Source of the DNA: an uncultured Eubacteriales bacterium
Lineage (GTDB): Bacteria > Bacillota > Clostridia > Christensenellales > Aristaeellaceae
Reading direction: 5' to 3'
Assembly (NCBI GenBank): GCA_900553295.1
Contig: USCR01000119.1
Location: 1 to 7,649, forward strand
DNA: 7,649 nt
In this document: positions 5,773 to 7,649 of the stretch, in pieces
How the letters are laid out: each line of letters starts with the position of its first letter
Position numbering within the stretch: the first letter of the stretch is position 1
The notes under the pieces: generated by a model
The model's database searches: none
Seen by the model: the letters and a program-made list of their open reading frames with translations, nothing else
What the model was told of the DNA's origin: nothing
Position numbers and translations under genes: made by a program

Positions 5773-7649
5773 TTATTTTTCTTGGGATTCCCGGGTGTAG
5801 TTCAGCAGGCCGCCGGCCAGGATCATCCCCCGCTGGCGCTGGGTCAGGGGCAGGCAAACGGTGTAGTCCCGGCCCTTGGTGGCGTTGTGCAGGGTCAGCT
5901 GTTCCTGGCCCTGGGCGATGGCTTCCCGCACATGGGGCAGGGTCAGCTCATCCATGGGGGAAATGTCGTCGTAATCCCCCTCATTGGCAAAGGTCAGGGG
6001 CAGAATGCCGTTGTTGATGAGGTTGTCCCGGTGAATGCGGGCAAAGGACTTGGCCACCACCGCGCGGATGCCCAGGTACAGGGGTACCAGGGCGGCGTGC
6101 TCCCGGCTGGAGCCCTGGCCATAGTTCTGCCCGGCCACCAGGATGCCCCCATGCTCCGCCTTGGCCCGGGCGGGGAAGGCCGGGTCCACGGGGGTGAGGC
6201 AGTAGTCGCTTAGGTAGGGAATATTGCTGCGGTAGGGCAGCAGCTTGGCGTTGGAGGGCATGATGTGGTCGGTGGTGATGTTGTCCTCCATCTTCAGCAG
6301 CACCTTGCCCGTGACGGTGTCCGCCAGGGCCTTGCCCAAGGGGAAGGGGTGGATGTTGGGGCCGCGGACCACTTCCACTTCGTCCTCGTGCCCTTCTTCC
6401 ACCGGCGGGATGACCAGGTTATCGTTGACCTCGAAGTGCTCCGGCTGGGGGATCTCCAGGTCCACATCCAGGGTGCGGGGATCGGTGAGCACCCCCGTGA
6501 GGGCGGAGGCTGCGGCGGTCTCGCAGCTCACCAGGTAAATGCCCGCGGAGGCGGTTCCGCTCCGGGCATAGAAGTTACGGTTGTTGGTGCGCAGGGATAC
6601 CGCGCCTGTGCGGGGGCTTTGGCCCATGCCGATGCACGGCCCGCAGGCGGTTTCCAGGATGCGCGCCCCCGCGGCCATCATGTCCGCCAGGGCGCCGTTG
6701 CGGGCCAGCATGGTCAGCACCTGCCTGCTCCCCGGGCCGATGACCAGGGACACATTGGGGTGCACCCGCTTGCCCTTGAGGATGCGCGCCACGCGCATCA
6801 TGTCCTGATAGCTGGAATTGGTGCAGGAGCCGATGAACACCTGGTCCACCGCGATGGGCCCCACGGCCTCCACGGTTTCCACATTATCGGGCATATGGGG
6901 CTTGGCCACCAGGGGAAGGAGCGTATCCAGGCAGATCTCGACGGTCTCGTCGTAGGCCGCGCCGGGATCGGCGGCCAGGGGCTGCCAATCCGCCTCCCGA
7001 TCCTGGGCCTTGAGGAAGGCGCGGGTCACCTCGTCGCTGGGAAACACGGAGGTGGTGGCGCCCAGCTCCGCGCCCATGTTGGCGATGGTGGCACGCTCGG
7101 GTACGGTGAGGGTGGCCACGCCGGGGCCGGTGTATTCCATCACCCGGCCCACGCCGCCCTTGACGCTCAGCCGGCGCAGCACCTCCAGGATGATGTCCTT
7201 GGCGGCCACGCCATAGGGCAGTTTGCCGGTCAGGTGCACGTTGACCACCCGGGGGCAGGTGAGATAATACGCTCCGCCGCCCATGGCCACCGCCACGTCC
7301 AGTCCGCCCGCGCCGATGGCCAGCATGCCGATACCGCCCCCCGTGGGGGTGTGGCTGTCGCTGCCCAGCAGCGTCCAGCCGGGAATGCCGTAGCGCTCCA
7401 GGTGCACCTGGTGGCAGATGCCGTTGCCGGGCTTGGAGCACCAAATGCCGTGCTTGTGGGCCACAGTTTGGATATACTGGTGGTCGTCCGCGTTTTCAAA
7501 TCCTGTTTGCAGGGTGTTATGGTCAATATACGCCACGGAGCGCTTGGTGCGCACCCGCTTTACCCCCATGGCCTCAAATTGCAGATAGGCCATGGTGCCC
7601 GTGGAGTCCTGGGTCAGGGTTTGATCGATGCGGATGGAGATTTCCTCCC
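5773..7649 (-). CDS. acn: Aconitate hydratase, Aquifex-type, missing its N-terminus at the window edge
   Basis: This 4Fe-4S enzyme interconverts citrate and isocitrate via cis-aconitate, in the cytoplasm. The frame stays open to the window edge: about 18 residues (ending QTLTQDSTGT) precede the Met at 7593, so that Met is internal and perhaps 30 more residues lie outside. Counting from that Met, motifs are DHNTLQTGFENADDH (24-38), GSDSHTPTGGG (77-87), the cluster cysteines Cys257 in GSCTNSS and Cys317 and Cys320 in ACGPCIG, DHIMPSNAK (442-450) and the swivelling-domain active-site loop GSSREHA (494-500). The AYIDHNTLQTGFENADDH region and a total near 640-650 aa match the short Aquifex-type aconitases of Clostridia and not the roughly 900-aa AcnA or AcnB. 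The enzyme looks intact. It probably feeds 2-oxoglutarate and glutamate synthesis. Homoaconitase or isopropylmalate isomerase is less likely, since both domains are in one chain. Confidence 0.93.
   Translation of the reverse strand, partial: EEISIRIDQTLTQDSTGTMAYLQFEAMGVKRVRTKRSVAYIDHNTLQTGFENADDHQYIQTVAHKHGIWCSKPGNGICHQVHLERYGIPGWTLLGSDSHTPTGGGIGMLAIGAGGLDVAVAMGGGAYYLTCPRVVNVHLTGKLPYGVAAKDIILEVLRRLSVKGGVGRVMEYTGPGVATLTVPERATIANMGAELGATTSVFPSDEVTRAFLKAQDREADWQPLAADPGAAYDETVEICLDTLLPLVAKPHMPDNVETVEAVGPIAVDQVFIGSCTNSSYQDMMRVARILKGKRVHPNVSLVIGPGSRQVLTMLARNGALADMMAAGARILETACGPCIGMGQSPRTGAVSLRTNNRNFYARSGTASAGIYLVSCETAAASALTGVLTDPRTLDVDLEIPQPEHFEVNDNLVIPPVEEGHEDEVEVVRGPNIHPFPLGKALADTVTGKVLLKMEDNITTDHIMPSNAKLLPYRSNIPYLSDYCLTPVDPAFPARAKAEHGGILVAGQNYGQGSSREHAALVPLYLGIRAVVAKSFARIHRDNLINNGILPLTFANEGDYDDISPMDELTLPHVREAIAQGQEQLTLHNATKGRDYTVCLPLTQRQRGMILAGGLLNYTRESQEK

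Noticed and set aside
1..7649. CRISPR arrays, insertion sequences, tRNA or rRNA genes
   Set aside because: No regularly spaced repeats, transposase-like genes, terminal repeats or cloverleaf sequences were seen; almost all of the window is accounted for by seven ordinary genes.

Overview
This GC-rich window carries seven genes, all on the minus strand. Transcription therefore runs from high to low coordinates. Every visible translation start has a strong purine-rich Shine-Dalgarno sequence, several of them AAGGAGG or close to it. Together with the classic LIV-I type transporter order and an Aquifex-type aconitase, this suggests a GC-rich anaerobic member of the Clostridia (Bacillota). That placement is an inference and no finer rank can be supported from the sequence.

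Layout in transcription order: (1) 7649-5773, an aconitate hydratase missing only its first residues beyond the window edge. (2) 5760-5730, a terminator-like hairpin. (3) 5702-5019, a HAD-family phosphatase of the YjjG/YfnB type. (4) 5018-4851, a regulatory region with a good sigma-A promoter (TTTACG-17-TATAAT), an upstream A-rich stretch, an inverted repeat covering the -35 box and a hairpin that starts at the predicted +1. (5) 4850-14, a branched-chain amino acid type ABC transporter: substrate-binding protein (livJ), a 179-base gap with two strong hairpins, then livH, livM, livG and livF packed with a 10-base gap and two 4-base overlaps.

The five transporter genes form one complete HAAT-family importer: one exported binding protein, two different membrane subunits and two different ATPases. 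It probably imports leucine, isoleucine and valine or a related amino acid. Aconitase supplies isocitrate, and thus 2-oxoglutarate for glutamate formation and transamination. A metabolic link to amino acid uptake is plausible, but the hairpin and the separate promoter argue that the blocks are transcribed independently.

I found no mobile element, CRISPR array, RNA gene or evidently new gene system. The coding content is ordinary. The parts worth a second look are the compact livJ control region, the paired hairpins between livJ and livH, and the lack of a lipobox in the binding protein.
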